Assembly: GCA_959347315.1 (NCBI GenBank)
Contig: OY365815.1
Coordinates: forward strand, 12,315,158 to 12,379,157
Direction of reading: 5' to 3'
Length of the DNA stretch: 64,000 bases
Origin: Bimastos eiseni
Taxonomy: Eukaryota; Annelida; Clitellata; Crassiclitellata; Lumbricidae
Shown here: positions 35,166 to 50,100 of the stretch, in pieces
How positions within the stretch are numbered: the stretch's first letter is position 1
How the letters are laid out: every line of letters starts with the position of its first letter
Made by a program: the position numbers and the translations under genes
Notes under the pieces: generated by a model
Told to the model about the DNA's origin: nothing
Seen by the model: the letters and a program-made list of their open reading frames with translations, nothing else
Databases searched by the model: none

Positions 35166-38100
35166 CACTGGACTAACTTATTCAAAGCCTTGTGAAAGTA
35201 CGCAATACAAAATCGATCAAAACTCGGAAACTAAATGAGCAAATGAAAATATTTTTGCCGAATTGTGATGGCAGTAGGTCCACACAGATGCTGGATGAAA
35301 ATTATGGGGTTTAGAGCAAATCGCATTTTCAAGAAAATCATTGGACTAACTTATTCAAAGCCTTGTGAAAGTACGCAATACAAAATCGATCAAAACTCGG
35401 AAACTAACTGAGCAAATGAAAATATTTTTGCAGAATTGTGATGGCAGTAGGTCCACACAGATGCCGGATGAAAATTATGGGGTTTAGAGCAAGTCGTATT
35501 TTCAAGAAAAACACTGGACTAACTTATTCAAAGCCTTTTGAAAGCAGGCAATACAAAATCGATCAAAACTCGGAAACTAAATGAGCAAATGAAAATATTT
35601 TTGCAGAATTGTGATGGCAGTAGGTCCACACAGATGCTGGATGAAAATTATGGGGTTTAGAGCAAGTCGCATTTTCAAGAAAAACACTGGACTAACTTAT
35701 TCAAAGCCTTGTGAAAGTACGCAATACAAAATCGATCAAAACTCGGAAACTAAATGAGGAAATGAAAATTTTTTTGCAGAATTGTGATGGCAGTAGGTCC
35801 ACACAGATGCTGGATGAAAATTATGGGGTTTAGAGCAAGTCGCATTTTCAAGAAAAACAATGGACTAACTTATTCAAAGCCTTGTGAAAGTACGCAATAC
35901 AAAATCGATCAAAACTCGGAAACTAAATGAGCAAATGAAAATATTTTTGCAGAATTGTGATGGCAGTAGGTCCACACAGATGCTGGATGAAAATTATGGG
36001 GTTTAGAGCAAGTCGCATTTTCAAGAAAAACACTGGACTAACTTATTCAAAGCCTTGTGAAAGTACGCAATACAAAATCGATCAAAACTCGGAAACTAAA
36101 TGAGCAAAAGAAAATATTTTTGCAGAATTGTGATGGCAGTAGGTCCACACAGATGCTGGATGAAAATTATGGGGTTTAAAGCAAGTCGCATTTTCAAGAA
36201 AAACACTGGACTAACTTATTCAAAGCCTTGTGAAACCACGCAATACAAAATCGATCAAAACTCGGAAACTAAATGAGCAAAAGAAAATATTTTTGCAGAA
36301 TTGTGATGGCAGTAGGTCCACACAAATGCTGGATGAAAATTACGGGGTTTAAAGCAAGTCGCATTTTCAAGAAAAACACTGGACTAACTTATTCAAAGCC
36401 TTGTGAATGTACGCAATACAAAATCGATCAAACCTCGGAAACTAAATGAGCAAAAGAAAATATTTTTGCAGAATTGTGATGGCAGTAGGTCCACACAGAT
36501 GCTGGATGAAAATTATGGGGTTTAAAGCAAGTCGCATTTTCAAGAAAAACACTGGACTAACTTATTCAAAGCCTTGTGAAACCACGCAATACAAAATCGA
36601 TCAAAACTCGGAAACTAAATGAGCAAAAGAAAATATTTTTGCAGAATTGTGATGGCAGTAGGTCCACACAGATGCTGGATGAAAATTACGGGGTTTAAAG
36701 CAAGTCGCATTTTCAAGAAAAACACTGGACTAACTTATTCAAAGCCTTGTGAAAGTACGCAATACAAAATCGATCAAAACTCGGAAACTAAATGAGCAAA
36801 AGAAAATATTTTTGCAGAATTGTGATGGCAGTAGGTCCACACAGATGCTGGATGAAAATTATGGGGTTTAGAGCAAGTCGCATTTTCAAGAAAAACACTG
36901 GACTAACTTATTCAAAGCCTTGTGAAAGTACGCAATACAAAATCGATCAAAACTCGGAAACTAAATGAGCAAATGAAAATATTTTTGCAGAATTGTGATG
37001 GCAGTAGGTCCACACAGATGCCGGATGAAAATTATGGGGTTTAGAGCAAATCGCATTTTCAAGAAAATCATTGGACTAACTTATTCAAAGCCTTGTGAAA
37101 GTACGCAATACAAAATCGATCAAAACTCGGAAACTAAATGAGCAAATGAAAATATTTTTGCAGAATTGTGATGGCAGTAGGTCCACACAGATGCCGGATG
37201 AAAATTATGGGGTTTAGAGCAAGTCGTATTTTCAAGAAAAACACTGGACTAACTTATTCAAAGCCTTTTGAAAGCAGGCAATACAAAATCGATCAAAACT
37301 CGGAAACTAAATGAGCAAATGAAAATATTTTTGCAGAATTGTGATGGCAGTAGGTCCACACAGATGCTGGATGAAAATTATGGGGTTTAGAGCAAGTCGC
37401 ATTTTCAAGAAAAACACTGGACTAACTTATTCAAAGCCTTGTGAAAGTACGCAATACAAAATCGATCAAACCTCGGAAACTAAATGAGCAAAAGAAAATA
37501 TTTTTGCAGAATTGTGATGGCAGTAGGTCCACACAGATGCCGGATGAAAATTATGGGGTTTAGAGCAAGTCGCATTTTCAAGAAAAACACTGGACTAACT
37601 TATTCAAAGCCTTGTGAAAGTACGCAATACAAAATCGATCAAAACTCGGAAACTAAATGAGCAAATGAAAATATTTTTGCAGAATTGTGATGGCAGTAGG
37701 TCCACACAGATGCTGGATGAAAATTATGGGGTTTAGAGCAAGTCGCATTTTCAAGAAAAACACTGGACTAACTTATTCAAAGCCTTGTGAAAGTACGCAA
37801 TACAAAATCGATCAAAACTCGGAAACTAAATGAACAAATGAAAATATTTTTGCAGAATTGTTATGGCAGTAGGTCCACACAGATGCTGGATGAAAATTAT
37901 GGGGTTTAGAGCAAGTCGCATTTTCAAGAAAAACACTGGACTAACTTATTCAAAGCCTTGTGAAAGTACGCAATACAAAATCGATCAAAACTCGGAAACT
38001 AAATGAGCAAAAGAAAATATTTTTGCAGAATTGTGATGGCAGTAGGTCCACACAGATGCTGGATGAAAATTATGGGGTTTAAAGCAAGTCGCATTTTCAA

Positions 38101-41100
38101 GAAAAACAATGGACTAACTTATTCAAAGCCTTGTGAAAGTACGCAATACAAAATCGATCAAAACTCGGAAACTAAATGAGCAAATGAAAATATTTTTGCA
38201 GAATTGTGATGGCAGTAGGTCCACACAGATGCTGGATGAAAATTATGGGGTTTAGATCATGTCGCATTTTCAAGAAAAACACTGGACTAACTTATTCAAA
38301 GCCTTGTGAAAGTACGCAATACAAAATCGATCAAAACTCGGAAACTAAATGAGCAAAAGAAAATATTTTTGCAGAATTGTGATGGCAGTAGGTCCACACA
38401 GATGCTGGATGAAAATTATGGGGTTTAAAGCAAGTCGCATTTTCAAGAAAAACACTGGACTAACTTATTCAAAGCCTTGTGAAAGTACGCATTACAAAAT
38501 CGATCAAAACTCGGAAACTAAATGAGCAAATGAAAATATTTTTGCCGAATTGTGATGGCAGTAGGTCCACACAGATGCTGGATGAAAATTATGGGGTTTA
38601 GAGCAAATCGCATTTTCAAGAAAATCATTGGACTAACTTATTCAAAGCCTTGTGAAAGTACGCAATACAAAATCGATCAAAACTCGGAAACTAACTGAGC
38701 AAATGAAAATATTTTTGCAGAATTGTGATGGCAGTAGGTCCACACAGATGCCGGATGAAAATTATGGGGTTTAGAGCAAGTCGTATTTTCAAGAAAAACA
38801 CTGGACTAACTTATTCAAAGCCTTTTGAAAGCAGGCAATACAAAATCGATCAAAACTCGGAAACTAAATGAGCAAATGAAAATATTTTTGCAGAATTGTG
38901 ATGGCAGTAGGTCCACACAGATGCTGGATGAAAATTATGGGGTTTAGAGCAAGTCGCATTTTCAAGAAAAACACTGGACTAACTTATTCAAAGCCTTGTG
39001 AAAGTACGCAATACAAAATCGATCAAACCTCGGAAACTAAATGAGCAAAAGAAAATATTTTTGCAGAATTGTGATGGCAGTAGGTCCACACAGATGCCGG
39101 ATGAAAATTATGGGGTTTAGAGCAAGTCGCATTTTCAAGAAAAACACTGGACTAACTTATTCAAAGCCTTGTGAAAGTACGCAATACAAAATCGATCAAA
39201 ACTCGGAAACTAAATGAGCAAATGAAAATATTTTTGCAGAATTGTGATGGCAGTAGGTCCACACAGATGCTGGATGAAAATTATGGGGTTTAGAGCAAGT
39301 CGCATTTTCAAGAAAAACACTGGACTAACTTATTCAAAGCCTTGTGAAAGTACGCAATACAAAATCGATCAAAACTCGGAAACTAAATGAACAAATGAAA
39401 ATATTTTTGCAGAATTGTTATGGCAGTAGGTCCACACAGATGCTGGATGAAAATTATGGGGTTTAGAGCAAGTCGCATTTTCAAGAAAAACACTGGACTA
39501 ACTTATTCAAAGCCTTGTGAAAGTACGCAATACAAAATCGATCAAAACTCGGAAACTAAATGAGCAAAAGAAAATATTTTTGCAGAATTGTGATGGCAGT
39601 AGGTCCACACAGATGCTGGATGAAAATTATGGGGTTTAAAGCAAGTCGCATTTTCAAGAAAAACAATGGACTAACTTATTCAAAGCCTTGTGAAAGTACG
39701 CAATACAAAATCGATCAAAACTCGGAAACTAAATGAGCAAATGAAAATATTTTTGCAGAATTGTGATGGCAGTAGGTCCACACAGATGCTGGATGAAAAT
39801 TATGGGGTTTAGATCATGTCGCATTTTCAAGAAAAACACTGGACTAACTTATTCAAAGCCTTGTGAAAGTACGCAATACAAAATCGATCAAAACTCGGAA
39901 ACTAAATGAGCAAAAGAAAATATTTTTGCAGAATTGTGATGGCAGTAGGTCCACACAGATGCTGGATGAAAATTATGGGGTTTAGAGCAAGTCGCATTTT
40001 CAAGAAAAACACTGGACTAACTTATTCAAAGCCTTGTGAAAGTACGCATTACAAAATCGATCAAAACTCGGAAACTAAATGAGCAAAAGAAAATATTTTT
40101 GCAGAATTGTGATGGCAGTAGGTCCACACAGATGCCGGATGAAAATTATGGGGTTTAGAGCAAGTCGCATTTTCAAGAAAAACACTGGACTAACTTATTC
40201 AAAGCCTTGTGAAAGTACGCAATACAAAATCGATCAAAACTCGGAAACTAAATGAGCAAATGAAAATATTTTTGCCGAATTGTGATGGCAGTAGGTCCAC
40301 ACAGATGCTGGATGAAAATTATGGGGTTTAGAGCAAATCGCATTTTCAAGAAAATCATTGGACTAACTTATTCAAAGCCTTGTGAAAGTACGCAATACAA
40401 AATCGATCAAAACTCGGAAACTAACTGAGCAAATGAAAATATTTTTGCAGAATTGTGATGGCAGTAGGTCCACACAGATGCCGGATGAAAATTATGAGGT
40501 TTAGAGCAAGTCGTATTTTCAAGAAAAACACTGGACTAACTTATTCAAAGCCTTTTGAAAGCAGGCAATACAAAATCGATCAAAACTCGGAAACTAAATG
40601 AGCAAATGAAAATATTTTTGCAGAATTGTGATGGCAGTAGGTCCACACAGATGCTGGATGAAAATTATGGGGTTTAGAGCAAGTCGCATTTTCAAGAGAA
40701 ACAATGGACTAACTTATTCAAAGCCTTGTGAAAGTACGCAATACAAAATCGATCAAAACTCGGAAACTAAATGAGCAAATGAAAATATTTTTGCAGAATT
40801 GTGATGGCAGTAGGTCCACACAGATGCTGGATGAAAATTATGGGGTTTAGAGCAAGTCGCATTTTCAAGAAAAACACTGGACTAACTTATTCAAAGCCTT
40901 GTGAAACCACTCAATACAAAATCGATCAAAACTCGGAAACTAAATGAGCAAAAGAAAATATTTTTGCAGAATTGTGATGGCAGTAGGTCCACACAGATGC
41001 CGGATGAAAATTATGGGGTTTAGAGCAAGTCGCATTTTCAAGAAAAACACTGGACTAACTTATTCAAAGCCTTGTGAAAGTACGCAATACAAAATCGATC

Positions 41101-44100
41101 AAAACTCGGAAACTAAATGAGCAAATGAAAATATTTTTGCAGAATTGTGATGGCAGTAGGTCCACACAGATGCTGGATGAAAATTATGGGGTTTAGAGCA
41201 AGTCGCATTTTCAAGAAAAACACTGGACTAACTTATTCAAAGCCTTGTGAAAGTACGCAATACAAAATCGATCAAAACTCGGAAACTAAATGAGCAAATG
41301 AAAATATTTTTGCAGAATTGTGATGGCAGTAGGTCCACACAGATGCTGGATCAAAATTATGGGGTTTAGAGCAAATCGCATTTTCAAGAAAATCATTGGA
41401 CTAACTTATTCAAAGCCTTGTGAAAGTACGCAATACAAAATCGATCAAAACTCGGAAACTAACTGAGCAAATGAAAATATTTTTGCAGAATTGTGATGGC
41501 AGTAGGTCCACACAGATGCTGGATGAAAATTATGGGGTTTTAAAGCAAGTCGCATTTTCAAGAAAAACACTGGACTAACTTATTCAAAGCCTTGTGAAAA
41601 TACGCAATACAAAATCGATCAAAACTCGGAAACTAAATGAGCAAATGAAAATATTTTTGCAGAATTGTGATGGCAGTAGGTCCACACAGATGCTGGATGA
41701 AAATTATGGGGTTTAGAGCAAGTCGCATTTTCAAGAAAAACACTGGACTAACTTATTCAAAGCCTTGTGAAAGTACGCAATACAAAATCGATCAAACCTC
41801 GGAAACTGAATGAGCAAAAGAAAATATTTTTGCAGAATTGTGATGGCAGTAGGTCCACACAGATGCCGGATGAAAATTATGGGGTTTAGAGCAAGTCGCA
41901 TTTTCAAGAAAAACACTGGACTAACTTATTCAAAGCCTTGTGAAAGTACGCAATACAAAATCGATCAAAACTCGGAAACTAAATGAGCAAATGAAAATAT
42001 TTTTGCAGAATTGTGATGGCAGTAGGTCCACACAGATGCTGGATGAAAATTATGGGGTTTAGAGCAAGTCGCATTTTCAAGAAAAACACTGGACTAACTT
42101 ATTCAAAGCCTTGTGAAAGTACGCAATACAAAATCGATCAAAACTCGGAAACTAAATGAACAAATGAAAATATTTTTGCAGAATTGTTATGGCAGTAGGT
42201 CCACACAGATGCTGGATGAAAATTATGGGGTTTAGAGCAAGTCGCATTTTCAAGAAAAACACTGGACTAACTTATTCAAAGCCTTGTGAAAGTACGCAAT
42301 ACAAAATCGATCAAAACTCGGAAACTAAATGAGCAAAAGAAAATATTTTTGCAGAATTGTGATGGCAGTAGGTCCACACAGATGCTGGATGAAAATTATG
42401 GGGTTTAAAGCAAGTCGCATTTTCAAGAAAAACACTGGACTAACTTATTCAAAGCCTTGTGAAAGTACGCAGTACAAAATCGATCAAAACTCGGAAACTA
42501 AATGAGCAAATGAAAATATTTTTGCAGAATTGTGATGGCAGTAGGTCCACACAGATGCTGGATGAAAATTATGGGGTTTAGAGCAAGTCGCATTTTCAAG
42601 AGAAACAATGGACTAACTTATTCAAAGCCTTGTGAAAGTACGCAATACAAAATCGATCAAAACTCGGAAACTAAATGAGCAAATGAAAATATTTTTGCAG
42701 AATTGTGATGGCAGTAGGTCCACACAGATGCTGGATGAAAATTATGGGGTTTAGAGCAAGTCGCATTTTCAAGAAAAACACTGGACTAACTTATTCAAAG
42801 CCTTGTGAAAGTACGCAATACAAAATCGATCAAAACTCGGAAACTAAATGAGCAAATGAAAATATTTTTGCAGAATTGTGATGGCAGTAGGTCCACACAG
42901 ATGCTGGATGAAAATTATGGGGTTTAGAGCAAGTCGCATTTTCAAGAAAAACACTGGACTAACTTATTCAAAGCCTTGTGAAAGTACGCAATACAAAATC
43001 GATCAAAACTCGGAAACTAAATGAGCAAATGAAAATATTTTTGCAGAATTGTGATGGCAGTAGGTCCACACAGATGCTGGATGAAAATTATGGGGTTTAG
43101 AGCAAGTCGCATTTTCAAGAAAAACACTGGACTAACTTATTCAAAGCCTTGTGAAAGTACACAATACAAAATCGATCAAAACTCGGAAACTAAATGAGCA
43201 AAAGAAAATATTTTTGCAGAATTGTGATGGCAGTAGGTCCACACAGATGCTGGATGAAAATTATGGGGTTTAGAGCAAGTCGCATTTTCAAGAAAATCAT
43301 TGGACATCAGTGTATTCAAAGCCTTGTGAAAGTAAGCAATACAAAATCGATCAAAACTCGGAAACTAAATGAGCAAAAAAAAATATTTTTGCGGAATTGT
43401 GATGGCAGTAGGTCCACACAGGTGCTGGATGAAAATTATGGGGTTTAGAGCAAGTCGCATTTTCAAAAAAATCATTGGACTAACTTATTCAAAGCTTTGT
43501 GAAAGTACGCAATACAAAATCGATCAAAACTCGGAAACTAAATGAGCAAAAGAAAATATTTTTGCAGAATTGTGATGGCAGTAGGTCCACACAGATGCCG
43601 GATGAAAATTATGGGGTTTAGAGCAAGTCGCAATATCAAGAAAAACACTGGACTAACTTATTCAAAGCCTTGTGAAAGTACGCAATACAAAATCGATCAA
43701 AACTCGGAAACTAAATGAGCAAATGAAAATATTTTTGCAGAATTGTGATGGCAGTAGGTCCACACAGATGCTGGATGAAAATTATGGGGTTTAGAGCAAG
43801 TCGCATTTTCAAGAGAAACAATGGACTAACTTATTCAAAGCCTTGTGAAAGTACGCAATACAAAATCGATCAAAACTCGGAAACTAAATGAGCAAATGAA
43901 AATATTTTTGCAGAATTGTGATGGCAGTAGGTCCACACAGATGCTGGATGAAAATTATGGGGTTTAGAGCAAGTCGCATTTTCAAGAAAAACACTGGACT
44001 AACTTATTCAAAGCCTTGTGAAAGTACGCAATACAAAATCGATCAAAACTCGGAAACTAAATGAGCAAATGAAAATATTTTTGCAGAATTGTGATGGCAG

Positions 44101-47100
44101 TAGGTCGACACAGATGCTGGATGAAAATTATGGGGTTTAGAGCAAGTCGCATTTTCAAGAAAAACACTGGACTAACTTATTCAAAGCCTTGTGAAAGCAC
44201 GCAATACAAAATCGATCAAAACCCGGAAACTAAATGAGCAAATGAAAATATTTTTGCAGAATTGTGATGGCAGTAGGTCCACACAGATGCTGGATGAAAA
44301 TTATGGGGTTTAGAGCAAGTCGCATTTTCAAGAAAAACACTGGACTAACTTATTCAAAGCCTTGTGAAAGTACGCAATACAAAATCGATGAAAACTCGGA
44401 AACTAAATGAGCAAATGAAAATATTTTTGCAGAATTGTGATGGCAGTAGGTCCACACAGATGCCGGATGAAAATTATGGGGTTTAGAGCAAGTCGCATTT
44501 TCAAGAAAAACACTGGACTAACTTATTCAAAGCCTTGTGAAAGCAGGCAATACAAAATCGATCAAAACTCGGAAACTAAATGAGCATAAGAAAATATTTT
44601 TGCAGAATTGTGATGGCAGTAGGTCCACACAGATGCTGGATGAAAATTATGGGGTTTAGAGCAAGTCGCATTTTCAAGAAAAACACTGGACTAACTTATT
44701 CAAAGCCTTGTGAAAGTACGCAATACAAAATCGATCAAAACTCGAAAACTAAATGAGCATAAGAAAATATTTTTGCAGAATTGTGATGGCAGTAGGTCCA
44801 CACAGATGCTGGATGAAAATTATGGGGTTTAGAGCAAGTCGCATTTTCAAGAAAAACAATGGACTAATATATTCAAAGCCTTGTGAAAGTACGCAATACA
44901 AAATCGATCAAAACTCGGAAACTAAATGAGCAAATGAAAATATTTTTGCAGAATTGTGATGGCAGTAGGTCCACACAGATGCTGGATGAAAATTATGGGG
45001 TTTAGAGCAAGTCGCATTTTCAAGAAAAACACTGGACTAACTTATTCAAAGCCTTGTGAAAGTACGCAATACAAAATCGATCAAAACTCGGAAACTAAAT
45101 GAGCAAATGAAAATATTTTTGCAGAATTGTGATGGCAGTAGGTCCACACAGATGCTGGATCAAAATTATGGGGTTTAGAGCAAATCGCATTTTCAAGAAA
45201 ATCATTGGACTAACTTATTCAAAGCCTTGTGAAAGTACGCAATACAAAATCGATCAAAACTCGGAAACTAACTGAGCAAATGAAAATATTTTTGCAGAAT
45301 TGTGATGGCAGTAGGTCCACACAGATGCTGGATGAAAATTATGGGGTTTTAAAGCAAGTCGCATTTTCAAGAAAAACACTGGACTAACTTATTCAAAGCC
45401 TTGTGAAAATACGCAATACAAAATCGATCAAAACTCGGAAACTAAATGAGCAAATGAAAATATTTTTGCAGAATTGTGATGGCAGTAGGTCCACACAGAT
45501 GCTGGATGAAAATTATGGGGTTTAGAGCAAGTCGCATTTTCAAGAAAAACACTGGACTAACTTATTCAAAGCCTTGTGAAAGTACGCAATACAAAATCGA
45601 TCAAACCTCGGAAACTGAATGAGCAAAAGAAAATATTTTTGCAGAATTGTGATGGCAGTAGGTCCACACAGATGCCGGATGAAAATTATGGGGTTTAGAG
45701 CAAGTCGCATTTTCAAGAAAAACACTGGACTAACTTATTCAAAGCCTTGTGAAAGTACGCAATACAAAATCGATCAAAACTCGGAAACTAAATGAGCAAA
45801 TGAAAATATTTTTGCAGAATTGTGATGGCAGTAGGTCCACACAGATGCTGGATGAAAATTATGGGGTTTAGAGCAAGTCGCATTTTCAAGAAAAACACTG
45901 GACTAACTTATTCAAAGCCTTGTGAAAGTACGCAATACAAAATCGATCAAAACTCGGAAACTAAATGAACAAATGAAAATATTTTTGCAGAATTGTTATG
46001 GCAGTAGGTCCACACAGATGCTGGATGAAAATTATGGGGTTTAGAGCAAGTCGCATTTTCAAGAAAAACACTGGACTAACTTATTCAAAGCCTTGTGAAA
46101 GTACGCAATACAAAATCGATCAAAACTCGGAAACTAAATGAGCAAAAGAAAATATTTTTGCAGAATTGTGATGGCAGTAGGTCCACACAGATGCTGGATG
46201 AAAATTATGGGGTTTAAAGCAAGTCGCATTTTCAAGAAAAACACTGGACTAACTTATTCAAAGCCTTGTGAAAGTACGCAGTACAAAATCGATCAAAACT
46301 CGGAAACTAAATGAGCAAATGAAAATATTTTTGCAGAATTGTGATGGCAGTAGGTCCACACAGATGCTGGATGAAAATTATGGGGTTTAGAGCAAGTCGC
46401 ATTTTCAAGAGAAACAATGGACTAACTTATTCAAAGCCTTGTGAAAGTACGCAATACAAAATCGATCAAAACTCGGAAACTAAATGAGCAAATGAAAATA
46501 TTTTTGCAGAATTGTGATGGCAGTAGGTCCACACAGATGCTGGATGAAAATTATGGGGTTTAGAGCAAGTCGCATTTTCAAGAAAAACACTGGACTAACT
46601 TATTCAAAGCCTTGTGAAAGTACGCAATACAAAATCGATCAAAACTCGGAAACTAAATGAGCAAATGAAAATATTTTTGCAGAATTGTGATGGCAGTAGG
46701 TCCACACAGATGCTGGATGAAAATTATGGGGTTTAGAGCAAGTCGCATTTTCAAGAAAAACACTGGACTAACTTATTCAAAGCCTTGTGAAAGTACACAA
46801 TACAAAATCGATCAAAACTCGGAAACTAAATGAGCAAAAGAAAATATTTTTGCAGAATTGTGATGGCAGTAGGTCCACACAGATGCTGGATGAAAATTAT
46901 GGGGTTTAGAGCAAGTCGCATTTTCAAGAAAATCATTGGACATCAGTGTATTCAAAGCCTTGTGAAAGTAAGCAATACAAAATCGATCAAAACTCGGAAA
47001 CTAAATGAGCAAAAAAAAATATTTTTGCGGAATTGTGATGGCAGTAGGTCCACACAGGTGCTGGATGAAAATTATGGGGTTTAGAGCAAGTCGCATTTTC

Positions 47101-50100
47101 AAAAAAATCATTGGACTAACTTATTCAAAGCTTTGTGAAAGTACGCAATACAAAATCGATCAAAACTCGGAAACTAAATGAGCAAAAGAAAATATTTTTG
47201 CAGAATTGTGATGGCAGTAGGTCCACACAGATGCCGGATGAAAATTATGGGGTTTAGAGCAAGTCGCAATATCAAGAAAAACACTGGACTAACTTATTCA
47301 AAGCCTTGTGAAAGTACGCAATACAAAATCGATCAAAACTCGGAAACTAAATGAGCAAATGAAAATATTTTTGCAGAATTGTGATGGCAGTAGGTCCACA
47401 CAGATGCTGGATGAAAATTATGGGGTTTAGAGCAAGTCGCATTTTCAAGAGAAACAATGGACTAACTTATTCAAAGCCTTGTGAAAGTACGCAATACAAA
47501 ATCGATCAAAACTCGGAAACTAAATGAGCAAATGAAAATATTTTTGCAGAATTGTGATGGCAGTAGGTCCACACAGATGCTGGATGAAAATTATGGGGTT
47601 TAGAGCAAGTCGCATTTTCAAGAAAAACACTGGACTAACTTATTCAAAGCCTTGTGAAAGTACGCAATACAAAATCGATCAAAACTCGGAAACTAAATGA
47701 GCAAATGAAAATATTTTTGCAGAATTGTGATGGCAGTAGGTCCACACAGATGCCGGATGAAAATTATGGGGTTTAGAGCAAGTCGCATTTTCAAGAAAAA
47801 CACTGGACTAACTTATTCAAAGCCTTGTGAAAGCAGGCAATACAAAATCGATCAAAACTCGGAAACTAAATGAGCATAAGAAAATATTTTTGCAGAATTG
47901 TGATGGCAGTAGGTCCACACAGATGCTGGATGAAAATTATGGGGTTTAGAGCAAGTCGCATTTTCAAGAAAAACACTGGACTAACTTATTCAAAGCCTTG
48001 TGAAAGTACGCAATACAAAATCGATCAAAACTCGAAAACTAAATGAGCATAAGAAAATATTTTTGCAGAATTGTGATGGCAGTAGGTCCACACAGATGCT
48101 GGATGAAAATTATGGGGTTTAGAGCAAGTCGCATTTTCAAGAAAAACAATGGACTAATATATTCAAAGCCTTGTGAAAGTACGCAATACAAAATCGATCA
48201 AAACTCGGAAACTAAATGAGCAAATGAAAATATTTTTGCAGAATTGTGATGGCAGTAGGTCCACACAGATGCTGGATGAAAATTATGGGGTTTAGAGCAA
48301 GTCGCATTTTCAAGAAAAACACTGGACTAACTTATTCAAAGCCTTGTGAAAGTACGCAATACAAAATCGATCAAAACTCGGAAACTAAATGAGCAAATGA
48401 AAATATTTTTGCAGAATTGTGATGGCAGTAGGTCCACACAGATGCTGGATCAAAATTATGGGGTTTAGAGCAAATCGCATTTTCAAGAAAATCATTGGAC
48501 TAACTTATTCAAAGCCTTGTGAAAGTACGCAATACAAAATCGATCAAAACTCGGAAACTAACTGAGCAAATGAAAATATTTTTGCAGAATTGTGATGGCA
48601 GTAGGTCCACACAGATGCTGGATGAAAATTATGGGGTTTTAAAGCAAGTCGCATTTTCAAGAAAAACACTGGACTAACTTATTCAAAGCCTTGTGAAAAT
48701 ACGCAATACAAAATCGATCAAAACTCGGAAACTAAATGAGCAAATGAAAATATTTTTGCAGAATTGTGATGGCAGTAGGTCCACACAGATGCTGGATGAA
48801 AATTATGGGGTTTAGAGCAAGTCGCATTTTCAAGAAAAACACTGGACTAACTTATTCAAAGCCTTGTGAAAGTACGCAATACAAAATCGATCAAACCTCG
48901 GAAACTGAATGAGCAAAAGAAAATATTTTTGCAGAATTGTGATGGCAGTAGGTCCACACAGATGCCGGATGAAAATTATGGGGTTTAGAGCAAGTCGCAT
49001 TTTCAAGAAAAACACTGGACTAACTTATTCAAAGCCTTGTGAAAGTACGCAATACAAAATCGATCAAAACTCGGAAACTAAATGAGCAAATGAAAATATT
49101 TTTGCAGAATTGTGATGGCAGTAGGTCCACACAGATGCTGGATGAAAATTATGGGGTTTAGAGCAAGTCGCATTTTCAAGAAAAACACTGGACTAACTTA
49201 TTCAAAGCCTTGTGAAAGTACGCAATACAAAATCGATCAAAACTCGGAAACTAAATGAACAAATGAAAATATTTTTGCAGAATTGTGATGGCAGTAGGTC
49301 CACACAGATGCTGGATGAAAATTATGGGGTTTAGAGCAAGTCGCATTTTCAAGAAAAACACTGGACTAACTTATTCAAAGCCTTGTGAAAGTACGCAATA
49401 CAAAATCGATCAAAACTCGGAAACTAAATGAGCAAAAGAAAATATTTTTGCAGAATTGTGATGGCAGTAGGTCCACACAGATGCTGGATGAAAATTATGG
49501 GGTTTAAAGCAAGTCGCATTTTCAAGAAAAACACTGGACTAACTTATTCAAAGCCTTGTGAAAGTACGCAGTACAAAATCGATCAAAACTCGGAAACTAA
49601 ATGAGCAAATGAAAATATTTTTGCAGAATTGTGATGGCAGTAGGTCCACACAGATGCTGGATGAAAATTATGGGGTTTAGAGCAAGTCGCATTTTCAAGA
49701 GAAACAATGGACTAACTTATTCAAAGCCTTGTGAAAGTACGCAATACAAAATCGATCAAAACTCGGAAACTAAATGAGCAAATGAAAATATTTTTGCAGA
49801 ATTGTGATGGCAGTAGGTCCACACAGATGCTGGATGAAAATTATGGGGTTTAGAGCAAGTCGCATTTTCAAGAAAAACACTGGACTAACTTATTCAAAGC
49901 CTTGTGAAAGTACGCAATACAAAATCGATCAAAACTCGGAAACTAAATGAGCAAATGAAAATATTTTTGCAGAATTGTGATGGCAGTAGGTCCACACAGA
50001 TGCTGGATGAAAATTATGGGGTTTAGAGCAAGTCGCATTTTCAAGAAAAACACTGGACTAACTTATTCAAAGCCTTGTGAAAGTACACAATACAAAATCG

